In this document: positions 10,201 to 18,462 of the stretch, piece after piece
Layout: each line of letters starts with the position of its first letter
Position numbering within the stretch: position 1 is the stretch's first letter
Origin: JABWBD01 sp040768665
GTDB lineage: Bacteria > Planctomycetota > Planctomycetia > Pirellulales > Thermoguttaceae
DNA: 64,000 nucleotides
NCBI GenBank assembly: GCA_040768665.1
Contig: JAXGMN010000025.1
Coordinates: 139,817-203,816, forward strand
Reading direction: 5' to 3'
Made by a program: the position numbers and the translations under genes
Notes under the pieces: generated by a model
The model's input: only the letters and a program-made list of their open reading frames with translations
The model's database searches: none
Told to the model about the DNA's origin: nothing

Positions 10201-10949
10201 CCGTTGCCGCCAAGCACCTCATCGGGCGTCTGCTCTTGCAAGTAGGCGGCAGTACGGGCGTCCGAATCGGTCGGTGTCTTCGGCCTGGCAAGGCGGCCGG
10301 AGGCGAGGCTGTCTGCCAGATTCGGAGCAGCTCCGCCTGCATCGCCGGGATCTTCGCCTTCCAAACGCTCCTGCGGCTGCAGGTCGCGGATCACCGCGGC
10401 CAGCGTCTGTCCCTCGACGTACTGCATGGCATAGAAATGGACGGCCCGCTCGCAGCCGACCGAGAAGACCGGCACGATGTTCGTATGATGCAATTGGGCC
10501 GCCGCCTGGGCCTCGTTCTTGAACCGCTGAAGCTGGCGCGGGTCGAGCATCGCCGCATACGGCAAGACCTTCAGCGCCACTTTCCGCCCCAGCGAGACCT
10601 GCCGAGCCTCGTAGACGACGCCCATCCCGCCCCGGCCAATCTCGCGAAGAATGCGGTAGTCGCCCAAGACGCGCATCGTCAGCGGCCTGCCGGGCCTGGA
10701 TGACAAATCGGCATCGATGGCCTCAAGCGAACCGACCGGACCGCCGGCGGGTTGGGCCAGGTCCCTGAGCACGCCGAGGGTCAACGACATCTTGCGCAAC
10801 GGTTCCGCGTACTGCGGGTACTCGCGAACATACTCGTCCAGGTCGATATCTTCGCCAAGCTGGATTCGCTGGGTCATCTGCTCCATCAAATCGAACAGCA
10901 CTTCACCGCTGCCGGTTTGTGGGTCGAGGGGCTTTGCTTGTACGTTCAT
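7251..10949 (-). CDS. Membrane Ser/Thr protein kinase with C-terminal TPR repeats
   Basis: 1232 residues. Residues of about 97-450 form a Hanks-type kinase: GRGGMG loop (105-110), catalytic Lys127 in VALK, VVHRDVKPSN catalytic loop, DFGLA and GTVRYMSPEQ activation segment. A low-complexity insert of about 100 residues separates the N- and C-lobe parts, common in planctomycete kinases. A single membrane segment (LLLLVVGLVTLGVG) follows. The remaining about 700 residues carry many TPR helices, such as AKAHGLLGALLWYGDHARAL and TAFNARARIYLARGDYERAL. The start ATG overlaps the sigma-factor stop (ATGA at 10946-10949), so the two are translationally coupled. I infer a cytoplasmic kinase domain with a TPR domain across the membrane. 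Confidence 0.95.
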   Translation of the reverse strand: MNVQAKPLDPQTGSGEVLFDLMEQMTQRIQLGEDIDLDEYVREYPQYAEPLRKMSLTLGVLRDLAQPAGGPVGSLEAIDADLSSRPGRPLTMRVLGDYRILREIGRGGMGVVYEARQVSLGRKVALKVLPYAAMLDPRQLQRFKNEAQAAAQLHHTNIVPVFSVGCERAVHFYAMQYVEGQTLAAVIRDLQPQERLEGEDPGDAGGAAPNLADSLASGRLARPKTPTDSDARTAAYLQEQTPDEVLGGNGPAGPERSDLRPAETKGAPQAALSTQRSARGAAYFRTIAEIGVQVAEALDHAHQNGVVHRDVKPSNVILDTAGKPWVTDFGLARIEADVTLTATGDLLGTVRYMSPEQALARRTLVDHRTDVYSLGATLYELLTLHAAFSGQDRQELLRQIAMEDPLAPRKRNKAVPAELEIIVLKAMAKTPAERYDTAQDLADDLKRYLEDQPIRARRPTLVERAAKWARRHKPIVGSATVSTLLLLVVGLVTLGVGNMMIRKERDEKDAALVAKTTALEERNKAIESLEAERQRAEGNLDLALAALDAVYLDAIGEKTLLGSPLTSPDGEPRHAEAVELTEFEKGLLRRGLTFYEKFAQQNRVTSRAEAHTARAYYRVALLQRALADRDEAEQGFRESILRFKALIRNHPENHRYHHDLGKAYFALGRIQPKWNDAERTYALADLAITAAIKIKPDEAECYHTRSEVREGLGDYRHAQQDAEKAADLAADNVEFQMAAAKQYVGCPFRLKDEKKAILHCERALELEPNNAKAHGLLGALLWYGDHARALEHLSRAIEIDPTDPTAFNARARIYLARGDYERALSDANENIRLSSAEGGYMRRAGIYTAMGRFEEAKADLVAAEERLPPGSPNYANLLDSRAIVHFGLRDYASAVSDLTRAIEQRPLLYWLVEHRAVVHFYLGRYDKVLEDVKTSCELAPPGHALPLFAIPGHLLTACPDEEFLDEYVSLAHRMMKDCKSCSKWLVFAEHLTTWGRHSDAKDAFEKANGLFPSDNRNYYDHYQRALVCLRLDDEARYRECCRTMVNQFGDTDDPMVANFVAWTASLAGDAMDDYDLVVALAEKAANAEPESDQFLNTLGAALYRAGRNDQAIERLTELDRRLEKADRAAQSSPVYTWYFLAMAHKKAGNEGQTQKYLNKATEKTDEVLDTKGHALVAIGRSSAWNRRATLELLRKEAEAILGTKSTKPADGEEQDEPKSDTKTQTQRDREPG

Positions 10950-11581
10950 AACGTGCCTCCCAGCGATTCATCCCCCAGCAGGTGATGCAATCGGTCGATG
11001 CCGCGAAACAGCCGCGACTTGACGGTTCCCTCGGGCACTGAGGTGATGGCGGCAATTTCCTCGATCGAGAGTTGCTCCAGGTGGCGCATGACCATCACCT
11101 CGCGATAGTGTTCGGGAAGCTCCGCCAGGGCGGCGCGAACTCGCTGGCGAAGCTCCTTGCGGAGTATGTTGCGGCTGGGCGACGTTCCACTGCCTGAAAG
11201 CCTTTTGCACAAAGCCATTACCGATGCGTCGGACAGTTCCGCGGCAATTGCCTCCTCGCGGCCGACCGCCCGCCGGGCGCCTTCCACGTGAAAACGGTAA
11301 AGGTCGACGAGGCGATTCCAGGCGAGTTGGCGGAGCCAGGGATAGAAGGGAATCGGCCGGTCTCTGAAATACTCCGGCAGCCGTTTGCATGCTTCGACCA
11401 TGGCGTCTTGGACCACGTCGGAAGGATCGACCCGCCCGGCCAGCCGCTGATCCATGCGAACCGCGACCATTTGCCGCAGGCGATGGCGATGGCGGGCCAA
11501 CAGTTCGTTGACCGCCGCCTCATCGCCGGCAGCGGCGCGGCTAAGCAGCTCATCGGTGCTGGAGTTGGCCGGAGAAACCAT
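10946..11581 (-). CDS. ECF-family RNA polymerase sigma factor
   Basis: 211 residues from the ATG at 11581. An in-frame GTG at 11605 is possible, but AGGGAG lies between the two and favours the ATG. Region 2 is visible in DPSDVVQDAMVEACKRL and FYPWLRQLAWNRLVDLY. Region 4 is LPEHYREVMVMRHLEQLS, then EEIAAITSVPEGTVKSRLFR, a sigma-70 region 4.2 helix-turn-helix. It is coupled by ATGA overlap to the TPR kinase downstream, the arrangement seen for planctomycete kinase-linked ECF factors. I infer that the kinase signals to, or is expressed with, this sigma factor. An inverted repeat at 11654-11681 upstream may be its control site. Confidence 0.93.
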   Translation of the reverse strand: MVSPANSSTDELLSRAAAGDEAAVNELLARHRHRLRQMVAVRMDQRLAGRVDPSDVVQDAMVEACKRLPEYFRDRPIPFYPWLRQLAWNRLVDLYRFHVEGARRAVGREEAIAAELSDASVMALCKRLSGSGTSPSRNILRKELRQRVRAALAELPEHYREVMVMRHLEQLSIEEIAAITSVPEGTVKSRLFRGIDRLHHLLGDESLGGTL

Positions 11582-11653
11582 GTGTGCGTCACTCTCCCTA
11601 CACACTAACCACGTAAAACGGTCCGCCGAGGTTCCATCATTCTTTGGATTTTG

Positions 11654-11681
11654 ATTTAACGCAGGCGACGCTACGTTAAAT
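11654..11681. promoter_or_regulatory. Inverted repeat upstream of the ECF sigma gene
   Basis: ATTTAACG (11654-11661) and CGTTAAAT (11674-11681) are perfect complements separated by 12 bases, with partial extension outward (TTGATTTAACG against TTGGATTTAACG). The repeat lies about 75 bases 5' of the sigma start codon. It could be an operator or a short hairpin; there is no T-run to suggest a terminator. Confidence 0.35.
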
Positions 11682-11941
11682 CCAAGGCAGGTTCATTGGG
11701 GGTATTGAGCATTGGGCGAATTGACCAAACAGTCCAGAAGTGCCATTCCAGTGAAAATCAGGCTTTACATGGGGAAAAGGAAATGGTTCCCGAGATCGAA
11801 AACCGAATTCATCCTCCTCATATTCTTTTCCAGCATCTTCTTTTCTCCGCTTCGCCTTCCTCGAATCGCCAATTCTGCCTTGGTTTGAGGCCGAAGGCGG
11901 GGCCAAGGTTAAGCGACGAAGTCGCAACACCTTTACAAGGG

Positions 11942-12016
11942 TGCCGTGCGTTCTAACCACCAATCATGGCTTCCACCGGGCGAGCCCGGCGGCGGCCTAT
12001 TCCACGAATTGTGAAA
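11942..12016 (-). repeat. Dispersed intergenic repeat, copy 1
   Basis: Read on the minus strand this copy starts GTTTCACAATTCG, continues through GGCCGCCGCCGGGCT and GGAAGCCATGATTGG, and ends GGTTAGAACGC. The plus-strand sequence at 35980-36050 matches it at close to nine of ten positions. Neither copy is coding. The ends contain CACAATTCG, whose complement recurs beyond copy 2. Confidence 0.65.
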
Positions 12017-12042
12017 CCTCGTTACGCGAGGCTATCGCTGAC

Positions 12043-15000
12043 TCACTTTTCAGCGGTCGTTTGTTCCTCTTGGGGTTTTGCCTCAGCCGCCGGGACGGGA
12101 TCGTTTTCTGGCTTTGCCGCGCCGCCGGCCATCCATCGCGCAACCTCTTCACGCCAGGCTGCATATTCAGGCGTCTTCTTCCACCGCTCATACGCCTCGC
12201 CGGGGCCGACCAGGTCGACGTCGGCGCCCAGGTCCTTGCCGTCGGGACCGGCGCGGTAGCCGGCGCTGTCGGGGCGGAGGCGGAAGTCTTCCGGGGTGAG
12301 CTGTTGGGGCTGGTCTTGCGACTTGGCGTGGAGATCACCTCCTTGGAAGCGGATGATGCCCTCCGTTGATCCTGTGCCCTCCAGGTCCCAGAAATGACTC
12401 CAGCCTGCCAGGTCTTTCACGGGCTTGGCCTCAACGACTTTCTTGAGATAGTCGTCCTTTATTTTCAGGAATTCGTCGACCGAATCATACAAGTTTTCCT
12501 CCTCGCGCCAGCGGAACAGACGCGCAAGCAACGCTTCCGCTTCCGTGCGGTTGTTGAACGGCTCCAACTTCGGCGCAAGGTTAAAGTGGAGGAAAATGCC
12601 GTTTCGCATGGCAAAGATGTTCCCCGATGCAGCGACACGAACTGCCTTGGAGCGTGCATCGACCTGTTGTGCGTCTCGCGGGGGGCAGATCGTGAAAAGC
12701 AGCGGCCCCCAATAGCGATTCAAGATCGTATTGTGATTGAGGCGCAAAGATGCATCCGTCTCCTGGGAGCGAAAGATGCTGAACGGCCCCACAAGCAGAC
12801 AGTTTTCAACAGCGAAGTGCCCATGCGTGGATGGTTCCCAGGCGACATTCGTCGCTTGAGAGGTTATGAACTCGGAGTTTCGCAGGAAACTGAGATGGTT
12901 TTCAGAATTATGAACACTGTAGTAGGTCGACTCCGTCAGGAAGCGACAATTGGCGACGTAAAGGGGGGCTTCCGACGTAAGCAGGTTTCCCTCAATCGCC
13001 GGGGATTGCAGTTCCAGACCCTCGAGGACCAGTCGACTTTTTGCCATCAACAACCATTCGGAACTCGAGTCCTTCTTCGGCCGGCGCCTGATCACGGGTC
13101 GAAAGCCCGAGGCGGCGCGGATGATTAGTGAGTGCCGGATCAGGATGTCATCCGCGATGAATGGCCCATTGCCGCGAATTTCGATCGTGTCGCCCGCGCT
13201 GGAGCCGAGGACCGCGTCGGCCAAGGTGTCGAATTTGCCGACTTCGGCACCGTCAGTGCCGAGAATCACAAAGGCATCGTTCTCCGCGGTCGCCGCTTCT
13301 TGAGGCCAAACGCTCTCGGGCAGACGCCAGAGGCGGATCGCGTAATCGCTGTCCGTTTCGAATTGGCCTTCGCTTTTGAAACGACCACCACCGCTGGCGG
13401 CGTAGCGGCCGTCGGGTGAAACGGCGACCTCGTTCGTGACGTGATTGTCGCTGGTCACGCGGGCGACTTTGCGGCCGGTCTCGACGTCCCACAGCAGTAT
13501 CGTTCGGTCCTCGGACCCGGACAGGAAGTGGCGGCCATCGGGGAGAAACTCCAGGCTCCGCACGGGCCCCGCATGGCCCGCGAACTCAGCCCGTTTCTCA
13601 CCGGTCGCCGCGTCCCTCAACTGGAGAGCGGGCCGACCATAAGCGGCCGTGATCAGCCATCGGCCGCATGGCGAGAACTTCGCAACGCTAAAGCCCTGCT
13701 CACCGATGTGCCACACCTCCTCGCCTGATTTCATGTCGTAGAGGCGCAGGAAATCGCCTCCTCCGATCAGAGTTTTCTCGCCGTCGGGTGAGAATTCTGC
13801 GATGAATGAATAGTCGCCCCTGTCAAACCGACGGATTTCGTTCCCGGAGTTCAGATCCCAGATGCGGGCGGTGTTGTCGCCCCTTCCTCCGCTGGATAGG
13901 AGGTGTCGTTGGTCGGGCGAGAAGCAGACGTGGTTCACCGACGAATGGCCGGGTAACTCCCGGACCTTCCGGAGCCTGTTCAGATCCCAGACCGACACGA
14001 GGCCCGTGTCGTAGTGGCCGGTGGCGACCAGGTCTCCCTTCGGTGAGATGGCCAGAGTTTCACCCGTTTCCGGAGTGACCGAGCACGTTCCCGTGTTGAG
14101 GTTCCAAATCTCCAGCGACTGCGAGGCTCTTCCGCAAAGCAGTTCTTGACCCGTTGGGGTGAATACCAAGTTACAGACCCAAGTCTTTTTGCGATGATCG
14201 TCTGGATGGCCGAGGCGCCGGACCTGGGTAATCGCCCCCTCGGGGAACGACCGGTAATCGGTCGCGGCATTCCCGGTCGGGGCATGCCGAAGACCCGCGG
14301 ATCCTGACTCCCCCATTACTCGCACAACTTCTTTGCCGCCGCGCGAAATCGACACAAGTTCGGTCTTTACCGACTCCCCATCCTTCATGGCTTGGAACTG
14401 GTACTGCCCGGGGCGCAGCTTGAGCTCCTGAATGCCCGCGCCGGCGATGCTCAACGCTTCGCCGTCGAGCGAGACTTGCACTGTCGGGTCGTCGATTTCG
14501 ATCACCAGCGTGCCTTCGCCCGTGGCGATGCGGATGACCGTTGACGCCAGGTTCGTCACGCCGGTGGCTTCCGAGAGTGTCACCAGGGCGAAGACTGCCA
14601 CGAGCACCGCAGCGGCCGTGGCCCAGCGGCGGCTTGGGCGCACCCAAGCCGCGAATCCGGTGAAAGACGTTTTTCGCTCGGTCACGCCCGCCGCAGCCAG
14701 CGAAGCCGGCAGTGGATGGGCGGCCGGATCCTGAACGTGGGCCAGGCACCTGCCCAGAAGCTGGCAAACCTCTTCGGCGGACTGGAACCGATCGGCAGGC
14801 CCCTTTTCGAGCAGCCGGTCGATGATACCGGCGAGCCACTCGGGAATATCGGGATTGATCTCGCGGATCGGCCGCGGCGTGTCATCGCAGACGCGCCTCA
14901 GCGAAGCCATCGTCGTCTCGGCGCGGAACGGCGAGCGGCCCGTGCACATGGCGTAGAGCACGCTGCCCAAGCTGAACAGGTCGGACCGGGCATCGACCGG

Positions 15001-15879
15001 ATGACCCTGGGCCTGCTCGGGCGACATGTACTGCGGTGTGCCGGCCACTTCGCCGGTCCGCGTGATGCACGCATCGTCGACGGCGCGGGCCAGACCGAAA
15101 TCGGTGATCTTCACCCGCTCAATACTGTTTTGCAGCAGGATGTTCGACGGCTTGATATCCCGATGGATCAGTCCCTGCGCGTGGGCCGCCGCCAGCCCGG
15201 CGGCGACTTGCCGGCCGATCCGCAGGATCTCCTTCAACTCGAGGTGCCCCTGCCGGTCGAGTTTCTGCTCCAGCGACTGCCCGTCGATAAACTCCATCAC
15301 CAGGTACGGCAGGCTGGGGCGTCCGGCGCGGGGCGAGCCCTTGGGCGGTTCGTTCTCTTCCACGGCGTAGGTCGTTACCACATGGTCGTGGCTGACCGCA
15401 GCCGCCGAGCGGGCCTCGCGCAGGAACCGCTTCCGCGCGGTCGCGTTGGCCGCCAACTCCGGGGCCAGCACTTTGACCGCCACCGTGCGGCTGAGCTTGG
15501 TGTCGCACGCCCGCAGCACGATGCCCATCCCTCCGCGGCCGACGACTTCGTGCATCTCGTACTGCGCAAGTCGCCCCAGCGAGCCCGGCTCGTCGGACGG
15601 TTCCAGAAAGTCCAGCGGCAACTGGTCGAGTCGAACGTCGCCGCCCACTTCACCCGACGCTGGCTGGGCCATCTTCCCCGTGTCAGCCAGCGACTGCGTG
15701 GCGCCGGCCCCGATGGCCGGATGCTCCAGCAAGCTCCCCGATTTCCCGTGGGAATCGAGCAGCTTGGCCACGCGCTGCCTAAGCGGCGTGTCTTTGCCGC
15801 ACGCCTCGTCCAGATAGATGTCCCTCTCCTCTGCGGATTCGATCGCCAGGGCCGCTATGAAGATGTCGCATTCGTTCAT
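12043..15879 (-). CDS. Membrane Ser/Thr protein kinase with WD40 and beta-helix-like regions
   Basis: 1278 residues. The N-terminus (MNECDIFIAALAIES, then YLDEACG and VAKLLDSH) is the usual extension of planctomycete WD40 kinases. The kinase domain has GRGGMG (114-119), Lys136 in VAVK, LIHRDIKPSN, DFGLA and GTPQYMSPEQ. A membrane segment follows (ATAAAVLVAVFALVTL), then a PEGA-like stretch (VQVSLDGEALSI). WD40 blades come next, for example HVCFSPDQRHLLSSGG and FLPDGRHFLSGSEDRT. About 350 C-terminal residues resemble a right-handed beta helix (IRHSLIIRAASGFRP, LVLEGLELQSP, LYVANCRFL). A sigma gene lies 120 bases upstream on the same strand. Ligand and substrates are unknown. Confidence 0.95.
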   Translation of the reverse strand: MNECDIFIAALAIESAEERDIYLDEACGKDTPLRQRVAKLLDSHGKSGSLLEHPAIGAGATQSLADTGKMAQPASGEVGGDVRLDQLPLDFLEPSDEPGSLGRLAQYEMHEVVGRGGMGIVLRACDTKLSRTVAVKVLAPELAANATARKRFLREARSAAAVSHDHVVTTYAVEENEPPKGSPRAGRPSLPYLVMEFIDGQSLEQKLDRQGHLELKEILRIGRQVAAGLAAAHAQGLIHRDIKPSNILLQNSIERVKITDFGLARAVDDACITRTGEVAGTPQYMSPEQAQGHPVDARSDLFSLGSVLYAMCTGRSPFRAETTMASLRRVCDDTPRPIREINPDIPEWLAGIIDRLLEKGPADRFQSAEEVCQLLGRCLAHVQDPAAHPLPASLAAAGVTERKTSFTGFAAWVRPSRRWATAAAVLVAVFALVTLSEATGVTNLASTVIRIATGEGTLVIEIDDPTVQVSLDGEALSIAGAGIQELKLRPGQYQFQAMKDGESVKTELVSISRGGKEVVRVMGESGSAGLRHAPTGNAATDYRSFPEGAITQVRRLGHPDDHRKKTWVCNLVFTPTGQELLCGRASQSLEIWNLNTGTCSVTPETGETLAISPKGDLVATGHYDTGLVSVWDLNRLRKVRELPGHSSVNHVCFSPDQRHLLSSGGRGDNTARIWDLNSGNEIRRFDRGDYSFIAEFSPDGEKTLIGGGDFLRLYDMKSGEEVWHIGEQGFSVAKFSPCGRWLITAAYGRPALQLRDAATGEKRAEFAGHAGPVRSLEFLPDGRHFLSGSEDRTILLWDVETGRKVARVTSDNHVTNEVAVSPDGRYAASGGGRFKSEGQFETDSDYAIRLWRLPESVWPQEAATAENDAFVILGTDGAEVGKFDTLADAVLGSSAGDTIEIRGNGPFIADDILIRHSLIIRAASGFRPVIRRRPKKDSSSEWLLMAKSRLVLEGLELQSPAIEGNLLTSEAPLYVANCRFLTESTYYSVHNSENHLSFLRNSEFITSQATNVAWEPSTHGHFAVENCLLVGPFSIFRSQETDASLRLNHNTILNRYWGPLLFTICPPRDAQQVDARSKAVRVAASGNIFAMRNGIFLHFNLAPKLEPFNNRTEAEALLARLFRWREEENLYDSVDEFLKIKDDYLKKVVEAKPVKDLAGWSHFWDLEGTGSTEGIIRFQGGDLHAKSQDQPQQLTPEDFRLRPDSAGYRAGPDGKDLGADVDLVGPGEAYERWKKTPEYAAWREEVARWMAGGAAKPENDPVPAAEAKPQEEQTTAEK

Positions 15880-15999
15880 GGCTATCGCCGGTATCGAGAA
15901 TCGCCCGATGGAAATTCAGGCTCTACAGATCAATGCGAGGACCGGCGCGAAAACACGCCAAAATGTTTCGGGATTTCCGGAAAAAATACGTCTTCGGAT

Positions 16000-16560
16000 T
16001 CAGGGTTCGAGCTCGGTGTGCAGCCAAGCCTTGGCGTAAGCCCAAAGCCGATCGGCAGTTCGGGTCGAGACACCCATCGCACAGGCGGCCTGCGGGAGTG
16101 TGAGCCCGGCGAAGTATCGCAGCTTCACCAACTCCGCCGCCTGGGCATTTTGTTCTGCCAGATCGCTGAGCGACTCATCGACCGTCAGCACGAGATCGTC
16201 CGTCGAGGGAGTCTGCGGGCCGTTTGCGTCGAAATCCACGTCGACCCGTACGTGGTCGCCGCCGTGTCGGGCACATCGCTTCCGGCGGGCGTTTTCGACC
16301 AGGATCCGGCGCATCGCCTCGGCGGCAGCGGAAAAGAAATGGCCGCGACTATCCCAATGCTGAGCCTCTTCCGCATCCACTAATCGGAGGTAAGCTTCGT
16401 GCACCAGCGCCGTGGCCTGGAGGGTCTGGCCGGGCTGTTCCTGGGCCAGTTTCCGTGCGGCCAGTTTCCGCAACTCGTCATAGACCACCGGCAGCAGGTC
16501 CTCGGCCGCCTTGGGATCGCCCCGCTCGATGGCGGAAAGGATGCGCGTGACATCGGACAT
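16000..16560 (-). CDS. ECF-type sigma factor (Sig-70_X6-like, planctomycete group)
   Basis: 186 residues. The sequence fits the planctomycete ECF group that starts with VTRILSAIERGDPKAAEDLL and contains YDELRKLAARKLAQE, LVHEAYLRLVD and FFSAAAEAMRRILVE. Region 4 reads LVKLRYFAGLTLPQAACAMG followed by VSTRTADRLWAYAKAWL, a helix-turn-helix. This group often acts with a large downstream Ser/Thr kinase. Here the WD40 kinase follows on the same strand after 120 bases, which suggests a signalling pair. No anti-sigma factor is present nearby. Confidence 0.93.
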   Translation of the reverse strand: MSDVTRILSAIERGDPKAAEDLLPVVYDELRKLAARKLAQEQPGQTLQATALVHEAYLRLVDAEEAQHWDSRGHFFSAAAEAMRRILVENARRKRCARHGGDHVRVDVDFDANGPQTPSTDDLVLTVDESLSDLAEQNAQAAELVKLRYFAGLTLPQAACAMGVSTRTADRLWAYAKAWLHTELEP

Positions 16561-16959
16561 AGAGAACGCCCCCCCTCGTGCGAGCGTCCAATTGTAGCGG
16601 TTTAGTCAAGACGCTCAGAACCCGTGCAGCCTCTGCAATATGGTAGCCGACTTTGCCGGGGAGACTCTCCAGGCCAAGGGGAAGTCAGCCAAGCCAAGAA
16701 GCCCGCCGCCAAGCCAACTCGCCTTTGTCGAACCGCGGCAGCAGACGGAAGTGCGGTCGGCGGCAAAAGGCGTTTCCCCGGAACGCGGCGGACCCTCTCC
16801 GGGTCAGTACGTATAGCATACCGATTGCCCACCGATTGTAGCTGTGCGATTGTTTCGGAATGCCGGGTGTGGTATGGAAGATCAGAGCCAAACCGCCGGG
16901 GGTCTTCCACAAAGGGCCTGTTGGGTTGCGATTCCCGCATTTTTTGGAAAGGGAACTTC
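16561..16959. other. Divergent intergenic region, no gene seen
   Basis: 399 bases separate the minus-strand sigma gene from the plus-strand isomerase-like gene, so promoters for both directions are expected here. Frames that cross it have no family signature, and the real start of the plus-strand gene is at 16960. I see no clear -35/-10 pair or repeat. Confidence 0.5.
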
Positions 16960-18462
16960 ATGCCGTTTACCATGGATCGCCGTACTTTCTTGGGAGCCAC
17001 GGGGAGTCTGCTGTTGGCGGGCGGGGTGGCGGCGCGGCCGCTGCGTGCGGCCGAGGAAGCCGGATGGCCGAAGTTGCCGCCGATCCGGGTCTATGTGGTC
17101 TACCTGGGACTCGGAGGGGCCTGGCCTAAGCCGGACTTCGATGCCCCGAAGGAGATCAGGGAGAAGTTTACGCCCTATCTGAGCGAGGTGGAGAAGCGAT
17201 TGGGCGACGTTCAATTCGTCGGCGGGGAACTGATCGCGAACCGCGCGAAAGCGGCCGAGGAGCTGCTGCCGAAGATCGCCGAGTCGCAGGCGGACGCCAT
17301 TCTGGTGATTCACCTGGCTTTCGGCAACGCGGAGCCGTTCAAGATTTTTTCGGACACGGGCAAACCGGTGGCGATCTACTCGCAACCATTCAGCGGACAC
17401 GACTGGATGTATGTGCCGCGGCTGCAGCGACAAGGGGCTCGCCTGGTGCTGGCTCCGTCGCGCGAGCTGGCCGAGATCGACCGGCTGGCGGCCTTGCTGC
17501 GAGTGCCGCAACGGATGAAGCAGTCGAAAATCATCCTCATGGGCAATCCCGGCTGCGCGGCGGGGACGGCCGCGGCTTGCGATTTCCAGCGGGTCCGGGA
17601 GACCCTCGGCCCGGAAGTGATCCAGATCACGCCCGCCGAATTCGTGAAGATCCACGAATCGATCGATTCCGACGCGGCCGAACGGGAAGCCCAGGAGTAC
17701 TGGATTTCCCAGGCCAAGGAAATCGTGGAGCCGACCCGGGAGGAGATCGTCAAGTCGTGCAAGACGTACCTGGCAATGAAGCAGATCATGCTCGAGCACG
17801 GAGCGCAGGCGATTACGGTCAAATGCCTGGGCGGGATCCCGATCCAATCGCTCGGTTATCCGTGCCTCGGGTTTGCCAAGCTGTTGGACGAGGGGGTGGT
17901 CGGCGCGTGCGAAGCGGACATGGACTCCACGCTGACCATGCTCATGTTTCTCTATGCGTTCGGCCTGCCGGGGTTCATCACCGACCCGCTGATCGACACG
18001 TCGAAGAATGCGGTGATCCACGCGCACTGTGTTGCGCCAACGAAGATGGGCGGGCCGTCATCTCCACGGCTGCCGTTCAGCATTCGCAGCCACCGGGACG
18101 ACAACCGGGGCGCATCGCTCGAGGTCTTCATGAACCAGGACATCGGCAAGAAAGTGACCTGGGCCAAGATCGCCAATCTCGACTCGATCCTGCTGGCGAC
18201 GGGCACGATTTGCGAGGTCTGCGATTTTGACGACCGCGGTTGCCGCACGCAGGTGGTTACCGAGGTGGACGACGCCCGCGCGATGTTCGAGAAGTGGGGC
18301 GCGGGTGTTCTGCCGGACGGGATGATGGCGCTCTTGCACCGGGTGCTGTTCTACGGCGACCACGCGAACAACGTGGAGGACCTCGCGCATCTGCTGGGGC
18401 TTCGGGTGCTGGTCGAGGGTCGAGATATGGTCGAGCCGCTTGCGGCGGAAACGCCGGCGTGA
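16960..18462 (+). CDS. Tat-exported sugar-isomerase-like protein (L-fucose/arabinose isomerase fold)
   Basis: 500 residues from the ATG at 16960, with GGAAAGGG upstream; the frame extends further 5' but that part is not protein-like. A Tat signal is clear: DRRTFLGATG, then a hydrophobic run and RPLRAAEE. The body contains IRVYVVYLGLGG, ADAILVIHLAFGN, KPVAIYSQPFSGHDW and ITVKCLGGIPIQSLGYPCLG, which resemble the N-terminal and central domains of L-fucose/L-arabinose isomerase-like proteins. Catalytic residues of true isomerases cannot be confirmed by eye. I infer a periplasmic sugar-binding or isomerase-related protein. Its stop codon overlaps the GTG of the next small frame (GTGA). Confidence 0.75.
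   Translation: MPFTMDRRTFLGATGSLLLAGGVAARPLRAAEEAGWPKLPPIRVYVVYLGLGGAWPKPDFDAPKEIREKFTPYLSEVEKRLGDVQFVGGELIANRAKAAEELLPKIAESQADAILVIHLAFGNAEPFKIFSDTGKPVAIYSQPFSGHDWMYVPRLQRQGARLVLAPSRELAEIDRLAALLRVPQRMKQSKIILMGNPGCAAGTAAACDFQRVRETLGPEVIQITPAEFVKIHESIDSDAAEREAQEYWISQAKEIVEPTREEIVKSCKTYLAMKQIMLEHGAQAITVKCLGGIPIQSLGYPCLGFAKLLDEGVVGACEADMDSTLTMLMFLYAFGLPGFITDPLIDTSKNAVIHAHCVAPTKMGGPSSPRLPFSIRSHRDDNRGASLEVFMNQDIGKKVTWAKIANLDSILLATGTICEVCDFDDRGCRTQVVTEVDDARAMFEKWGAGVLPDGMMALLHRVLFYGDHANNVEDLAHLLGLRVLVEGRDMVEPLAAETPA

Larger units (their letters stand above)
11582..12042. other. Non-coding stretch between the two sigma/kinase modules
   Basis: This 461-base gap holds the upstream region of the sigma gene with an ATTTAACG/CGTTAAAT inverted repeat, and one copy of a dispersed intergenic repeat (about 11942-12016). 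A 95-codon minus-strand frame here (11676-11963) lacks family features and overlaps the repeat, so I do not call it a gene. Confidence 0.6.

Noticed and set aside
11676..11963. A 95-codon minus-strand frame between sigma genes
   Set aside because: It has no ribosome site, overlaps the dispersed intergenic repeat, and its composition is repeat-like rather than protein-like.
14716..16383. A 555-codon plus-strand frame
   Set aside because: It is antisense to the WD40 kinase and the sigma gene, both with strong motifs. High GC makes long reverse frames common here.
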